Assembly (NCBI RefSeq): GCF_014635845.1
Contig: NZ_BMDP01000001.1
Location: forward strand, 310,001-374,000
Reading direction: 5' to 3'
DNA: 64,000 bases
DNA from: Oxalicibacterium solurbis
Lineage (GTDB): Bacteria > Pseudomonadota > Gammaproteobacteria > Burkholderiales > Burkholderiaceae_D
Shown one piece after another: positions 37,474-46,740 of this stretch (position 1 is its first letter; each line of letters begins with the position of its first letter). A program made the translations under genes and the position numbers. Below the pieces are notes generated by a model, which searched no databases, was not told the DNA's origin, and saw only the letters and a program-made list of their open reading frames with translations.

Positions 37474-39813
37474 TTGTCTTCCATTCATCGCTTTTCGCTA
37501 CGGCCGCTGACTGCCGCGCTGCTGCTTTCCCTCGCCGCTCCGGCACCCGCCGTTTTCGCGCAGGCGGCCACGGCACGCAACTACGATCTTCCCGCCGCAC
37601 CGCTCGGCGCCACGCTCAACCGCATCGCGCGCGAAGCCGGTATCGTGATGACGGCCGACGCGGCGCTGATTGCCAATCATCAATCCGCTCCCGTGCATGG
37701 CCGCTATGACGCATTGGAAGCAATGCGCCGGGCGCTGGCCGGAACGGGGCTGGAACTGGTACAGACTGATCGCGGCGGCTATACGCTGCACGAAAAACGC
37801 ACGTCGGATGCAGCTGCCACGCTGCCGACCGTCACCGTCACGGGACAGGTCGAAACCGCCACCGGCCCGGTGGACGGCTACATGGCACGGCGCAGCGCCA
37901 CCGCCACCAAGACCGACACCAGCATCGTCGAGACACCGCAATCGATCTCGGTGGTATCGGCCGAACAGATACGCGACACCGGCGCCAGTTCGCTGGACCA
38001 GGCGCTCAACTACACCGCGGGTGTGCGCACGTCGATCTACGGCACCAGCTCGCGCATGGATGCAGCCCAGACGCGCGGTGTGGAAATCGAGGACATCTTT
38101 CTGGATGGCCTGAAAGACCGCGTGAATTTCTGGACCAGCACGCCGCGCGTGGAACCCTACCTGATGGAACGCATGGAAGTACTGCGCGGCCCCGCATCCA
38201 TGCTGTACGGTCAGGGCGGCACGGCCGGGCTGGTCAACAACGTCAGCAAGGCGCCCCAGGCAGAGACGCAACGCGAAGTCGGTGTACAGATCGGCAACCG
38301 CGACCGGCGCCAGTTGCAGGCCGACCTGACGGGGCCACTGACGGCAGACGGCACATGGATGTACCGGCTGGTGGCGCTTGCACGGGAAAGCGACACGCAG
38401 GTCGATTACGGCAAGGACGACCGCCGGGTTCTGGCGCCATCGCTGACCTGGGCGCCCGATGCCGGCACCGAACTGACCTTCAGGCTGAAATGGCAGGAAG
38501 ACCGGGCCGGCGGCGATTCCGGCAGCACCCTGCCCTGGGAAGGCACGATCCTGCCCAACCCGAACGGAAGAATTTCGCGACACACCTATGTGGGCGAACC
38601 CGGTTTGGATCACTTCGATGCCGACAGCCTGCAGGTGGGCTGGTCGTTCCGTCATGCGCTGAACGACCAGTGGACATTCCGGCAAAGTACGCGCTGGACG
38701 GATAACAAGACCGACTACGCCGCGTTCGATGTGGTCGATTATGCGGATACGAACCGACGCCTGATGAATCGCGCCGCCTACTTCTGGAAGACGCACACAA
38801 GCACGGTTGTTGCCGACCAGAACCTGCTTGGCAAGTTCTCGACCGGAGAGATAGCGCATCAATTGCTGGTCGGACTCGATTTCCTGCGCTATCGCAGCTC
38901 CGGCTCCAGTGCCGAAGACTACAGCGGTCTGACACCCCTCGATGTCTACAACCCCGTCTACCAAGGAAACTATCAACCGCCGGCACGTGAACCGAACGCA
39001 ACCAACGGCGTCAGGCAACTGGGACTCTACATCCAGGATGAAATGCGATGGAATCAGTGGATTCTGCTGGCCGGATGGCGGCACGACGAATCCAAGAACT
39101 GGGAAGATGGAGCCGAAGACCGTAACGACCGTGCCGACACCATGCGCGCCGGCTTGATGTACGAGATCGTGCCAGGCCTGCTGCCATACATCAGCTATGC
39201 GGAATCCTTCCTCCCTCAGGCCAATACCGATTCGGGCCAGCAGCTGCGCCCGCTACGCGGCAAGCAATGGGAAGCCGGCATCAAATACCAGCCACCGGCA
39301 AAAGACTGGCGTGCATCCGCCGCCGTATTCGACCTGCGGGAAGTGAATCGCACGGTAGAAATTTCCACGACGGAAGTCTCGCAGCGCGGCAAGACCAAGA
39401 ACACGGGATTGGAACTGGAATGGGTCGGCTCCATCACGCCGCAGCTGGATATCAACACCAGCCTCACCTACGTCAACGTCGATAAGCAACTTGCCGGCGT
39501 TCCCAAACGCCAGGCCGCATTGTGGGGTACCTACCGCTTCTCGCTGGGCGGTCTGAGCGGATTCAGCGCCGGCATGGGCACGCGCTACGCCAGCGGCTTC
39601 GTCGACGAATCCAGCGAAGGCCTGGACGTACCGCGCACACCATCGGTCACATTGTTCGATGCCATGCTGGCCTGGGAAAACCGCCATTGGCGCGCCGCAC
39701 TCAATGCGATCAACCTGACCGACAAGGAATACTTCAGCCAGTGTTCGGAATGGGGATCTTGCTCATATGGCGATGGCCGCGTAGTGACGTTGACGACGTC
39801 GTATCGGTGGTAG
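37474..39813 (+). CDS. TonB-dependent siderophore receptor with signalling domain
   Basis: A 779-residue outer-membrane receptor, start TTG at 37474 with AGGAG eight bases upstream. A signal peptide (LTAALLLSLAAPAPAVFA) is followed by the STN domain (RNYDLPAAPLGATLNRIAREAG) that contacts FecR. The plug opens with ETPQSISVVSAEQIRDTGA. The barrel ends with VVTLTTSYRW, C-terminal aromatic. A Cys pair in CSEWGSCSYGDGR near the end resembles hydroxamate (ferrichrome-type) receptors. The siderophore itself cannot be told from sequence. Confidence 0.93.
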   Translation: MSSIHRFSLRPLTAALLLSLAAPAPAVFAQAATARNYDLPAAPLGATLNRIAREAGIVMTADAALIANHQSAPVHGRYDALEAMRRALAGTGLELVQTDRGGYTLHEKRTSDAAATLPTVTVTGQVETATGPVDGYMARRSATATKTDTSIVETPQSISVVSAEQIRDTGASSLDQALNYTAGVRTSIYGTSSRMDAAQTRGVEIEDIFLDGLKDRVNFWTSTPRVEPYLMERMEVLRGPASMLYGQGGTAGLVNNVSKAPQAETQREVGVQIGNRDRRQLQADLTGPLTADGTWMYRLVALARESDTQVDYGKDDRRVLAPSLTWAPDAGTELTFRLKWQEDRAGGDSGSTLPWEGTILPNPNGRISRHTYVGEPGLDHFDADSLQVGWSFRHALNDQWTFRQSTRWTDNKTDYAAFDVVDYADTNRRLMNRAAYFWKTHTSTVVADQNLLGKFSTGEIAHQLLVGLDFLRYRSSGSSAEDYSGLTPLDVYNPVYQGNYQPPAREPNATNGVRQLGLYIQDEMRWNQWILLAGWRHDESKNWEDGAEDRNDRADTMRAGLMYEIVPGLLPYISYAESFLPQANTDSGQQLRPLRGKQWEAGIKYQPPAKDWRASAAVFDLREVNRTVEISTTEVSQRGKTKNTGLELEWVGSITPQLDINTSLTYVNVDKQLAGVPKRQAALWGTYRFSLGGLSGFSAGMGTRYASGFVDESSEGLDVPRTPSVTLFDAMLAWENRHWRAALNAINLTDKEYFSQCSEWGSCSYGDGRVVTLTTSYRW

Positions 39814-39916
39814 CAGACGTGACGCATCTGCGTCATCGATATGTACTGTGCGTTCAAGATCGGCTGCCCGGTGAAAGCACACTGTTAAAAACGGTGTGAC
39901 TCCAAACCTTCATAGC

Positions 39917-39960
39917 GGAAGTGCCACTGCACCTGCAGTATCGGCACTTCCGAAATTTTT
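39917..39960 (+). terminator. Terminator after TonB receptor gene
   Basis: Stem GGAAGTGCC/GGCACTTCC (39917-39925 with 39943-39951) with an inner CTGCA/TGCAG stem, then GAAATTTTT. Confidence 0.8.
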
Positions 39961-41206
39961 ATCCTTCTGACAGAAACAATCCCTGCAAATCATTCAGGAA
40001 ACGGCGCCCCAGTTCGGTAGGCTTGAGAATCATGTGATCGCGATATAGCAATCCTTTGGACTCCGCCTCATTGAGCGCACGCTCGATGACGTTCAGCGGC
40101 ATGCCGGTGCGTTCCATGAACAGATTGACCTCGATACCGTCGATCAGGCGCATTGCGTTCAGCATGAATTCGAAACCTAGTTCGCCGCGCGTGATTTCCC
40201 GCTCTTCCTGCACCGGATTGCCTTGGCGCATCCGTTCCATGTATTCCTTCGGCTGCCTGTAGCGTGCCTGGCGCATCACGCGATGCGGAAAAGACAATTT
40301 GCTGTGCGCGCCTGCGCCGATGCCGAGGTAATCGCCGAACTGCCAGTAGTTCATGTTGTGGCGCGCCTGCCGGTTCGGCTTTGCATAGGCCGACACTTCG
40401 TAGTGTCGGTAACCGGCGGCCTGCGTTTCATCCTCGACCATCTCCTGCATGTCGGCGCTGGCATCGTCGTCGGGAACCGGCGGCGGATACTTGGCGAAAT
40501 AAGTGTTTGGCTCCAGCGTCAGGTGATACAGCGACAGATGCGGCGGCGCGCAGGCGATCGCGGTCTGCACATCGCGCTGCGCCTCTGCCAGTGTCTGCGA
40601 CGGCAGTGCATACATCAGATCGAGATTGAAATTGTCGAAATTCGCCTGCGCGATCTCGACCGCGCGGCGTGCCTCGTCGCCGTCGTGGATGCGGCCCAGC
40701 GCCTGCAGGTGGCGCGCATCGAAACTCTGGATGCCTATCGACAGCCGGTTGATGCCGCTGCCGCGATAGGACTTGAACTTCTCCACCTCGAAAGTGCCGG
40801 GGTTCGCCTCCATCGTCACCTCGATGCCCGGATCGAAAGGCATCAGTGTACGGATATCGGACATCAGACGATCCAGCCCGGCAGCAGACAGCAGGGTGGG
40901 CGTGCCGCCGCCGATGAAGATCGTGTGCAACTTGCGGCCCCAGATCAGCGGCAGCGCCATTTCCAGATCGGCGCGCAACGCAGCCAGATAATCCTCTTCA
41001 GGAAAGCCGCCGACCGCCTCGTGCGAATTGAAATCGCAATACGGGCACTTCTTCACGCACCACGGGAAATGCACGTACAGCGACAGCGGCGGCAATGCCG
41101 TCAGATTCAGCGCGCCCGGTTTCAGGTAAGCCATCGCGACGCGCGCCGGCTCGGCATGATCGAGCGCATCGAACGACTTCGAACCGGCCGGCTTGATCGG
41201 AATCAT
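39959..41206 (-). CDS. hemW: Heme chaperone HemW (radical SAM)
   Basis: HemW/HemN-like radical SAM protein of 415 residues, now seen as a heme carrier and not a coproporphyrinogen oxidase. The Fe-S motif is CVKKCPYCDFNS near residue 50, then FIGGGTPTLLS. HemW-type C-terminal winged domain follows (GELGFEFMLNAMRL). The ATG at 41206 overlaps the rdgB stop (ATGA), the common rdgB-hemW arrangement. Confidence 0.94.
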   Translation of the reverse strand: MIPIKPAGSKSFDALDHAEPARVAMAYLKPGALNLTALPPLSLYVHFPWCVKKCPYCDFNSHEAVGGFPEEDYLAALRADLEMALPLIWGRKLHTIFIGGGTPTLLSAAGLDRLMSDIRTLMPFDPGIEVTMEANPGTFEVEKFKSYRGSGINRLSIGIQSFDARHLQALGRIHDGDEARRAVEIAQANFDNFNLDLMYALPSQTLAEAQRDVQTAIACAPPHLSLYHLTLEPNTYFAKYPPPVPDDDASADMQEMVEDETQAAGYRHYEVSAYAKPNRQARHNMNYWQFGDYLGIGAGAHSKLSFPHRVMRQARYRQPKEYMERMRQGNPVQEEREITRGELGFEFMLNAMRLIDGIEVNLFMERTGMPLNVIERALNEAESKGLLYRDHMILKPTELGRRFLNDLQGLFLSEG

Positions 41207-41787
41207 TTCAGTTTCTCGATCAACGCACGCAAGGCCTGGCCGCGATGGGACAGGCGATTCTTTTCTTCCGCCGTCAGTTCGGCTGCCGTCTTCTGCAGCG
41301 ACGGAATCAGGAAATACGGATCGTAGCCGAAGCCGCCCTGCCCGCGCGGCGTTGCAATCATTTCACCGTTCCAGCGGCCGTCGGCAATGACCGGCTGCGG
41401 ATCATCAGCGTGGCGCACGAACACCAGCACGCAATAGTAGTAGGCGGACTTGTCGGCCTGCGCGGCGAGCGCCTCGATCAGCTTGTCGTTGTTGCGCTGG
41501 TCGGATTTGGGTTCGCCCGCGTAGCGTGCCGAATGCACGCCGGGCGCACCGCCCAGCGCGTTGACGCAAACGCCGGAATCGTCGGCCAGCGCCGGCAACC
41601 CGGTCAGGCGAGCTGCATGGCGCGCCTTGGCGATCGCATTTTCGACGAAGGTCGGATGCGGCTCTTCCGCTTCCGGCACGTTGAATTCCGATTGCGTGTG
41701 CAGCGTGAAACCGAGCGGCGCCAGCAGCGCGCCGAATTCCTTCAGCTTGCCGGCGTTGTTGGAGGCGAGAACGAGAGGTTGGGACAT
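41203..41787 (-). CDS. rdgB: XTP/dITP diphosphatase RdgB
   Basis: Removes non-canonical purine triphosphates (ITP, XTP) from the nucleotide pool. It has 194 residues with VLASNNAGKLKEF at the start, LADDSGVCVNALGG with the catalytic Asp, FGYDPYF and LSHRGQALRAL at the end. It follows rph by 146 bases on the minus strand and overlaps hemW. Confidence 0.96.
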   Translation of the reverse strand: MSQPLVLASNNAGKLKEFGALLAPLGFTLHTQSEFNVPEAEEPHPTFVENAIAKARHAARLTGLPALADDSGVCVNALGGAPGVHSARYAGEPKSDQRNNDKLIEALAAQADKSAYYYCVLVFVRHADDPQPVIADGRWNGEMIATPRGQGGFGYDPYFLIPSLQKTAAELTAEEKNRLSHRGQALRALIEKLK

Positions 41788-41933
41788 GGTGATGCCGGGC
41801 GGTTTGCGCCGTCCGGATGGTCGAAATGCAAAGGCGGAAGTTTACCGTGTTGTCGCGATCTTCGCGCACCGCACGGATGATGCAAGGCGACAGGCGACCG
41901 ATGAACGGCCGCCGCCGCTACGCAAAGGACAGA

Positions 41934-42668
41934 TCAGGCCGAAATTTCCAATACCTGCTTCTGCATCACGATCAGATCGCGGATGCCATCCTGTGCCAGA
42001 TCGAGCAGCTTGTTCATCGTGGCGCGGTCGAATGCCTCGCCTTCCGCCGTACCCTGCACCTCGATGAAGTGCCCTGCTTCGGTCATCACGATGTTCATGT
42101 CGGTATCGCAATCCGAATCTTCGACATAGTCCAGATCCAGCACAGGCTGTCCGCGGTAGACGCCGACGGAAATCGCGGCGACGAAATGCTTCAGGGGAAT
42201 CGCCGGAATCAGGTTCTGCTTGCACAGCTTGTCGAACGCATCGTAGGCCGCAACCATTGTGCCGGTGATGGATGCGGTACGCGTGCCGCCGTCGGCCTGG
42301 ATGACATCGCAATCCAGATGCAAGGTACGCTCGCCGAACGCCTGCAGATCGAAGGCCGCGCGCAGTGAGCGGCCGATCAGGCGCTGGATTTCCTGCGTGC
42401 GGCCGGACTGCTTGCCGCGCGCCGCTTCGCGATCCATGCGCGTATGTGTGGAGCGCGGCAGCATGCCGTATTCGGCCGTCAGCCACCCCTGCCCTTTACC
42501 CTTCAGAAAACCCGGCACGCGATCTTCGATGCTGGCGGTGCAAATGACCTTGGTGTCACCGCATTCGATGAGAACGGAACCTTCTGCATGCTTGGTGTAG
42601 TTGCGGGTGATCTTGATGGCGCGCAGCGCATCGGCGGCACGGCCGCTGGGACGGATGACAGACAACAT
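41934..42668 (-). CDS. rph: Ribonuclease PH
   Basis: Phosphorolytic 3'-5' exoribonuclease that trims tRNA 3' ends. At 244 residues it is full length. [41 protein letters not shown] and [16 protein letters not shown] are all conserved. It starts 6 bases after the PP2C stop, so it is co-transcribed with the kinase/phosphatase pair. Confidence 0.97.
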   Translation of the reverse strand: MLSVIRPSGRAADALRAIKITRNYTKHAEGSVLIECGDTKVICTASIEDRVPGFLKGKGQGWLTAEYGMLPRSTHTRMDREAARGKQSGRTQEIQRLIGRSLRAAFDLQAFGERTLHLDCDVIQADGGTRTASITGTMVAAYDAFDKLCKQNLIPAIPLKHFVAAISVGVYRGQPVLDLDYVEDSDCDTDMNIVMTEAGHFIEVQGTAEGEAFDRATMNKLLDLAQDGIRDLIVMQKQVLEISA

Positions 42669-42674
42669 GTGAAA

Positions 42675-43604
42675 TTAATTCCTGGAAGTGATACGGGAGG
42701 ATTTGTCGATGGCCTTGCGGATTTCGTCGATCGCTTTTTCGATCTCGGAATCGTTGTAGGTATCGACCGGCTCCGGGTCGAGATGACGCGGTGCCTGAAT
42801 GGTCGTCGTCACGCTGCCGATCGGCAGCGTGTGCGTGGTGATCGTGCTGTTGCCCTGCAGGCTTTCGCCGCTTTCCCACATCATCGCCAGCGCGGTGGCG
42901 TTGTCGCCGGTCTTGCCAGCGATGCTGGTCGCGGTCTGCAGCAACTCCGGCACCGCGCGCACGATGGTGTTCTGGTGCAGGCGCTGCGCCAGTTCGTGAT
43001 CCGGCAGCACCGACCACAGGCCGTCCGAGCACAACAGCATGATGTCGCCGGCCTGCAGGCTGGCGCGGCGCGAGATTTCGACGATCGGCATGTTGGGCGC
43101 GCCCAGGCAGTTGAACAGCTTGTTGCGCTCGGGATGCGTATCACGTTCGGACGGATCGACCTTGCCTTGCGCAATCAGCGTTTCGATGCGCGAATGGTCG
43201 CGCGTGCGCGCCAGAATCTGGCCGTTGCGCATCCAGTACAGGCGCGAATCGCCGCAGTGTGCCCACATCGCGTTGTTGTGCTGGATCAGGCAGGCGACGA
43301 TGGTGGTGCGCGGCGTTTCCGGCAAGTTGTTGATGGCGCGATAGCGATGGATTTCGCGGTGCGCGGCAAAGAAACTGTCTTCGAGGAAGCGCTCCGGTTT
43401 CTTCACGTAGGGCGTCGCGTTTTCCTGGAACAGTGCGGCGATCGTTTGCATCGCGATCTGCGCTGCCATCTCGCCCATGATGTGGCCGCCCATGCCGTCC
43501 GCCACCAGCAACAGCAACGCATCACGCGTGAAGCTGTAACCCATGCGGTCCTGGTTGTTCTTGCGACCGCCAATGAGGCTTTCCTGGTAGACAGAGAATC
43601 GCAT
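42675..43604 (-). CDS. PP2C-family serine/threonine phosphatase
   Basis: A 309-residue PPM phosphatase. Metal-binding motifs are NNQDRMGY, VADGMGGH, HCGDSRLYWMRNG and LLCSDGLWSVL, and the later TGDNATAL Asp is also present. It has a C-terminal tail of about 70 residues with Thr-rich patches that may be phosphorylation sites. It lies 29 bases downstream of a Ser/Thr kinase gene and would reverse its action. Confidence 0.92.
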   Translation of the reverse strand: MRFSVYQESLIGGRKNNQDRMGYSFTRDALLLLVADGMGGHIMGEMAAQIAMQTIAALFQENATPYVKKPERFLEDSFFAAHREIHRYRAINNLPETPRTTIVACLIQHNNAMWAHCGDSRLYWMRNGQILARTRDHSRIETLIAQGKVDPSERDTHPERNKLFNCLGAPNMPIVEISRRASLQAGDIMLLCSDGLWSVLPDHELAQRLHQNTIVRAVPELLQTATSIAGKTGDNATALAMMWESGESLQGNSTITTHTLPIGSVTTTIQAPRHLDPEPVDTYNDSEIEKAIDEIRKAIDKSSRITSRN

Positions 43605-43633
43605 AGGCTAGATGGAATGAGTGGATGAAAACA

Positions 43634-44641
43634 TCAGCGCGTGTGTTCCTGGATCGTCGTCGCCACGTTGCCCGGCTTGCGACCGATTCCGCTGAACAGG
43701 TTTTTCAGTTTGCGCGTGACCTGCTGCAGGCGCGCATCTTCCTGCTGTTCCTGCAACGGTTCGCGCAAGGCTTTCTGCAGCGCAAACACGCTTTGCGGAC
43801 GCTCCAGCGGATCCAGCATCAGGCTCCAGCGGATCACCTTGATCAGGTCGGATGAATAGACGCCTTCCAGCTTGCTGAAATGGCCATCCATCTTGTCGTT
43901 CACTTTGCGCTGGTCGGCTGGCTGCGGCGGCGCGCCGACCATGCAGGCGAACATCGAGGCGCCGATGCTGTAGATGTCGGTCCACGGGCCGAGATTACCG
44001 TTCTTCACATACAGTTCCGGCGCAGCAAAGCCCGGCGTGTACATCGGATACAGCTTCGGCATGTCGGCCTTCAGCGTCTGCCGCGCAGCACCGAAATCCA
44101 GCAGGATCGGCGTGCCGTCGACACGCAGATAGATATTCGCCGGCTTCAGGTCCAGATGCAGCAATTTGTTCGTGTGCACTTCGCGCAGCCCGTTCATCAC
44201 GTGACTGAACATCTTGCGGATGAAGCGTTCGGACACCAGCGGTTTCTCGCCCTTGTCGCGGCGGCGCAGGATGTGATCCTGCAACGAGCGGCCCGACTCG
44301 TAGCCCATGACCATGTAGACGGTCTCGTTGGCGCGGAAGAAGTTGGTGACGCTGACGACGTTCGGATGCGAAATCTTCGCCAGCGCGCGGCCTTCCTCGA
44401 AAAAGCATTTCAATCCGATGCGGAAGGTCGGCAGGTTTTCCGGCGAGATCGCCGGCACCAGTTCGCCCGGCTGACGCAATGCGAGCGAGCTTGGCAGGTA
44501 CTCCTTGACCGCGACCGCATTGCCGTCTTCATCGTATGCCAGATAGACAATACTGAACCCGCCAGACGCAATCTTCTTTACAATGCGATATCCGGCGATT
44601 TCCAGTCCATCCGGCAACGGAGCGTTGTTTTGCGCAGCCAT
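43634..44641 (-). CDS. Serine/threonine protein kinase
   Basis: Hanks-type kinase, 335 residues, cytosolic, without a membrane helix. The glycine loop IASGGFSIVYLA, VAVKEYLP with the ATP-binding Lys, catalytic HLDLKPANIYL, and LLDFGAA are present. The HRD Arg is replaced by Leu (HLDLKPAN), a non-RD kinase. The C-terminal 50 residues are basic and likely regulatory. It is the first gene of the kinase-PP2C-rph-rdgB-hemW unit and is divergent from yicC. Targets are unknown. Confidence 0.92.
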   Translation of the reverse strand: MAAQNNAPLPDGLEIAGYRIVKKIASGGFSIVYLAYDEDGNAVAVKEYLPSSLALRQPGELVPAISPENLPTFRIGLKCFFEEGRALAKISHPNVVSVTNFFRANETVYMVMGYESGRSLQDHILRRRDKGEKPLVSERFIRKMFSHVMNGLREVHTNKLLHLDLKPANIYLRVDGTPILLDFGAARQTLKADMPKLYPMYTPGFAAPELYVKNGNLGPWTDIYSIGASMFACMVGAPPQPADQRKVNDKMDGHFSKLEGVYSSDLIKVIRWSLMLDPLERPQSVFALQKALREPLQEQQEDARLQQVTRKLKNLFSGIGRKPGNVATTIQEHTR

Positions 44642-44810
44642 GTCGTCCTAAGTCTCTGATCGCGCCGATGCGCACGATCGGCAAAACGGGAGGGCAATAT
44701 CTTGCCTGTTTTTCCATACCGCGGCAGGCTCTGGCGGCATGCTGAACGGCTTTCGTTCCCGGATTGTGTTGATAAATCGCTGCTTTGTAAAGAGATACGA
44801 GGATCGCATT

Positions 44811-45728
44811 TTGACAATCAGCAGCATGACCGGCTATGCCGTCACCACGCATGAAATCGGCAACGGCACCCTGACGATCGAACTCAAGAGCGTCAATTCG
44901 CGCTTTCTCGATCTGCAGTTCCGTATCAACGACGACCTGCGTGCGCTGGAACCCATGCTGCGCGAAGCGATCATGGCGCGCCTCACGCGCGGCAAGGTCG
45001 AATGCCGCGTCAGTTTCGGCCGCAAGGCCGCAGCCGGCGGCACCCAGGCGCTGAACGGCGCGGCGCTGGATGCGTTGGCAAACCTGCAAGCAGAACTGCG
45101 GCAGCGTTTCGTCGATGCGGCACCGCTGTCGATCGGCGAAATGCTGCGCTGGCCCGGCATCATCGAAGATGCGGAAATGGGCCAGGACACACTGCAGGAA
45201 GAAGCCGCAACCGCGATGCAAACGACCATGCACGCCTTTGTCGACAGTCGTATACGTGAAGGCAATGCCTTGCAAGCCATGCTGCTGTCGCGCGTGGACG
45301 ACATGGAAGCCATCGTGCGGCGCATCACGCCGCTGATTCCGCAGGTTCTCGCGCAATTCCAGCAGAAGGCGACCGAGCGCATGCAGGAAGCGCTGGGCCT
45401 TGCCGCCAAGACCGGCGACGGCGCCGCGCAACCGACCATCTCGCGCGAGGAAGCGCTGGACCGCATCCGCCAGGAAGTCACGCTGTACGGCATTCGCATC
45501 GACGTCGCCGAAGAACTGTCGCGGCTGGCGGCGCATCTGGATGAAACCCGCGCCATCCTGAAAAAAGGCGGCCAGGTCGGCAAACGCCTGGATTTCATGA
45601 TGCAGGAGCTGAACCGCGAAGCCAATACGCTGGGCTCCAAGGCCGCCATGAAAGAACTGGCCGATGCATCGATGGCCATGAAGCTGCTGATCGAACAAAT
45701 GCGCGAACAGGTGCAGAATCTCGAATGA
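44811..45728 (+). CDS. yicC: YicC family endoribonuclease
   Basis: A 305-residue YicC protein, an endoribonuclease family linked to small-RNA turnover in E. coli. The start is TTG at 44811, just before ISSMTGYAV, with GAGG upstream; an earlier ATG adds an unconserved extension. Typical parts are IELKSVNSRFLDLQFR and the C-terminal GKRLDFMMQELNREANTLGSK-like stretch (DUF1732, for example DFMMQELNREANTL). Operon partner of gmk. Confidence 0.93.
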   Translation: MTISSMTGYAVTTHEIGNGTLTIELKSVNSRFLDLQFRINDDLRALEPMLREAIMARLTRGKVECRVSFGRKAAAGGTQALNGAALDALANLQAELRQRFVDAAPLSIGEMLRWPGIIEDAEMGQDTLQEEAATAMQTTMHAFVDSRIREGNALQAMLLSRVDDMEAIVRRITPLIPQVLAQFQQKATERMQEALGLAAKTGDGAAQPTISREEALDRIRQEVTLYGIRIDVAEELSRLAAHLDETRAILKKGGQVGKRLDFMMQELNREANTLGSKAAMKELADASMAMKLLIEQMREQVQNLE

Positions 45729-45836
45729 CGATCGGCGACCGGTACCGCCATCCATTCCGTTGTTGCATCCATAGTCAGTAATCCGCAGTTAACCAGCAGT
45801 CAACCAATCCTTACCTTCCATCGTTCAGGAATGCAG

Positions 45837-46481
45837 ATGTCCGACCAATCCACCTCTTCTGGCAGCCTGTTTCTTGTCGTCGCTCCTTCGGGCGCCGGCA
45901 AGTCCAGCCTCGTCAACGCCCTGCTGCAGCAGGAACCGGCGATCAAGCTGTCGATTTCCTTCACGACCCGCCCACCGCGCCCGGGCGAGCAGAATGGCCG
46001 CGAATACTTCTTCACGTCGGTCGATGATTTCCAGGCACGCCGCGAAGCTGGCGAATTTCTGGAATGGGCGGAAGTGTTCGGCAATTACTACGGCACTTCC
46101 ATGCTGCAGATCGCCGACCAGATGGCGGCTGGCACCGATGTGCTGCTGGAAATCGACTGGCAAGGCGCGCAGCAGGTCAAGAAGCAGTTTCCGCATGCGG
46201 TCGGCATCTTCATCCTGCCGCCGTCGATCGCGGCGCTAGAGGAACGGCTGAAGAAGCGCGGGCAGGACGAATCGCACGTCATCACGCGCCGGATTCTCGC
46301 CGCCGGCGGCGAAATCGCGCACGCGTCCGAGTTCGAATATGTTATTATCAATCAAGAGTTTACAGTCGCATTGTCCGAGTTGAGCGCGATTGTCAAAGCC
46401 ACACGTTGCCGCTTTGCGCAACAGTCGGCACGGAACGCATCTCTGTTCGCCCAACTGGGCATTCATCCCAATTTAAGCTGA
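45837..46481 (+). CDS. gmk: Guanylate kinase
   Basis: Phosphorylates GMP to GDP. It has 214 residues from the ATG at 45837 (AGGA eight bases upstream; a second ATG lies six bases before). The P-loop [11 protein letters not shown] is near residue 17, then [18 protein letters not shown], the GMP-binding part. The gene order gmk-rpoZ-spoT is standard for proteobacteria. Confidence 0.96.
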   Translation: MSDQSTSSGSLFLVVAPSGAGKSSLVNALLQQEPAIKLSISFTTRPPRPGEQNGREYFFTSVDDFQARREAGEFLEWAEVFGNYYGTSMLQIADQMAAGTDVLLEIDWQGAQQVKKQFPHAVGIFILPPSIAALEERLKKRGQDESHVITRRILAAGGEIAHASEFEYVIINQEFTVALSELSAIVKATRCRFAQQSARNASLFAQLGIHPNLS

Positions 46482-46496
46482 TCGCAGGAGTACCTC

Positions 46497-46700
46497 ATGG
46501 CCCGTATCACCATCGAAGATTGCCTCAAGCAAATCCCGAATCGTTTTCAACTGACGCTGTCGGCCACCTACCGCGCCCGCCAATTGCTGCAAGGCCATAC
46601 GCCGAAGGTCGATGCGAAAGACAAACCGACCGTCGTCGCGTTGCGCGAAATCGCCTCCGGCCAAGTCGGGATTGAAATGCTGAAAAAAGTCCCAAGCTGA
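46497..46700 (+). CDS. rpoZ: RNA polymerase subunit omega
   Basis: A 67-residue omega subunit. [20 protein letters not shown] and RARQLLQGH are the family signature, with [14 protein letters not shown] in the C-terminal part. It follows gmk by 15 bases and precedes spoT. Confidence 0.97.
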   Translation: MARITIEDCLKQIPNRFQLTLSATYRARQLLQGHTPKVDAKDKPTVVALREIASGQVGIEMLKKVPS

Positions 46701-46740
46701 TTCATATCCAGACTTTCACCGCGATGCGGCCGGTAACGGC

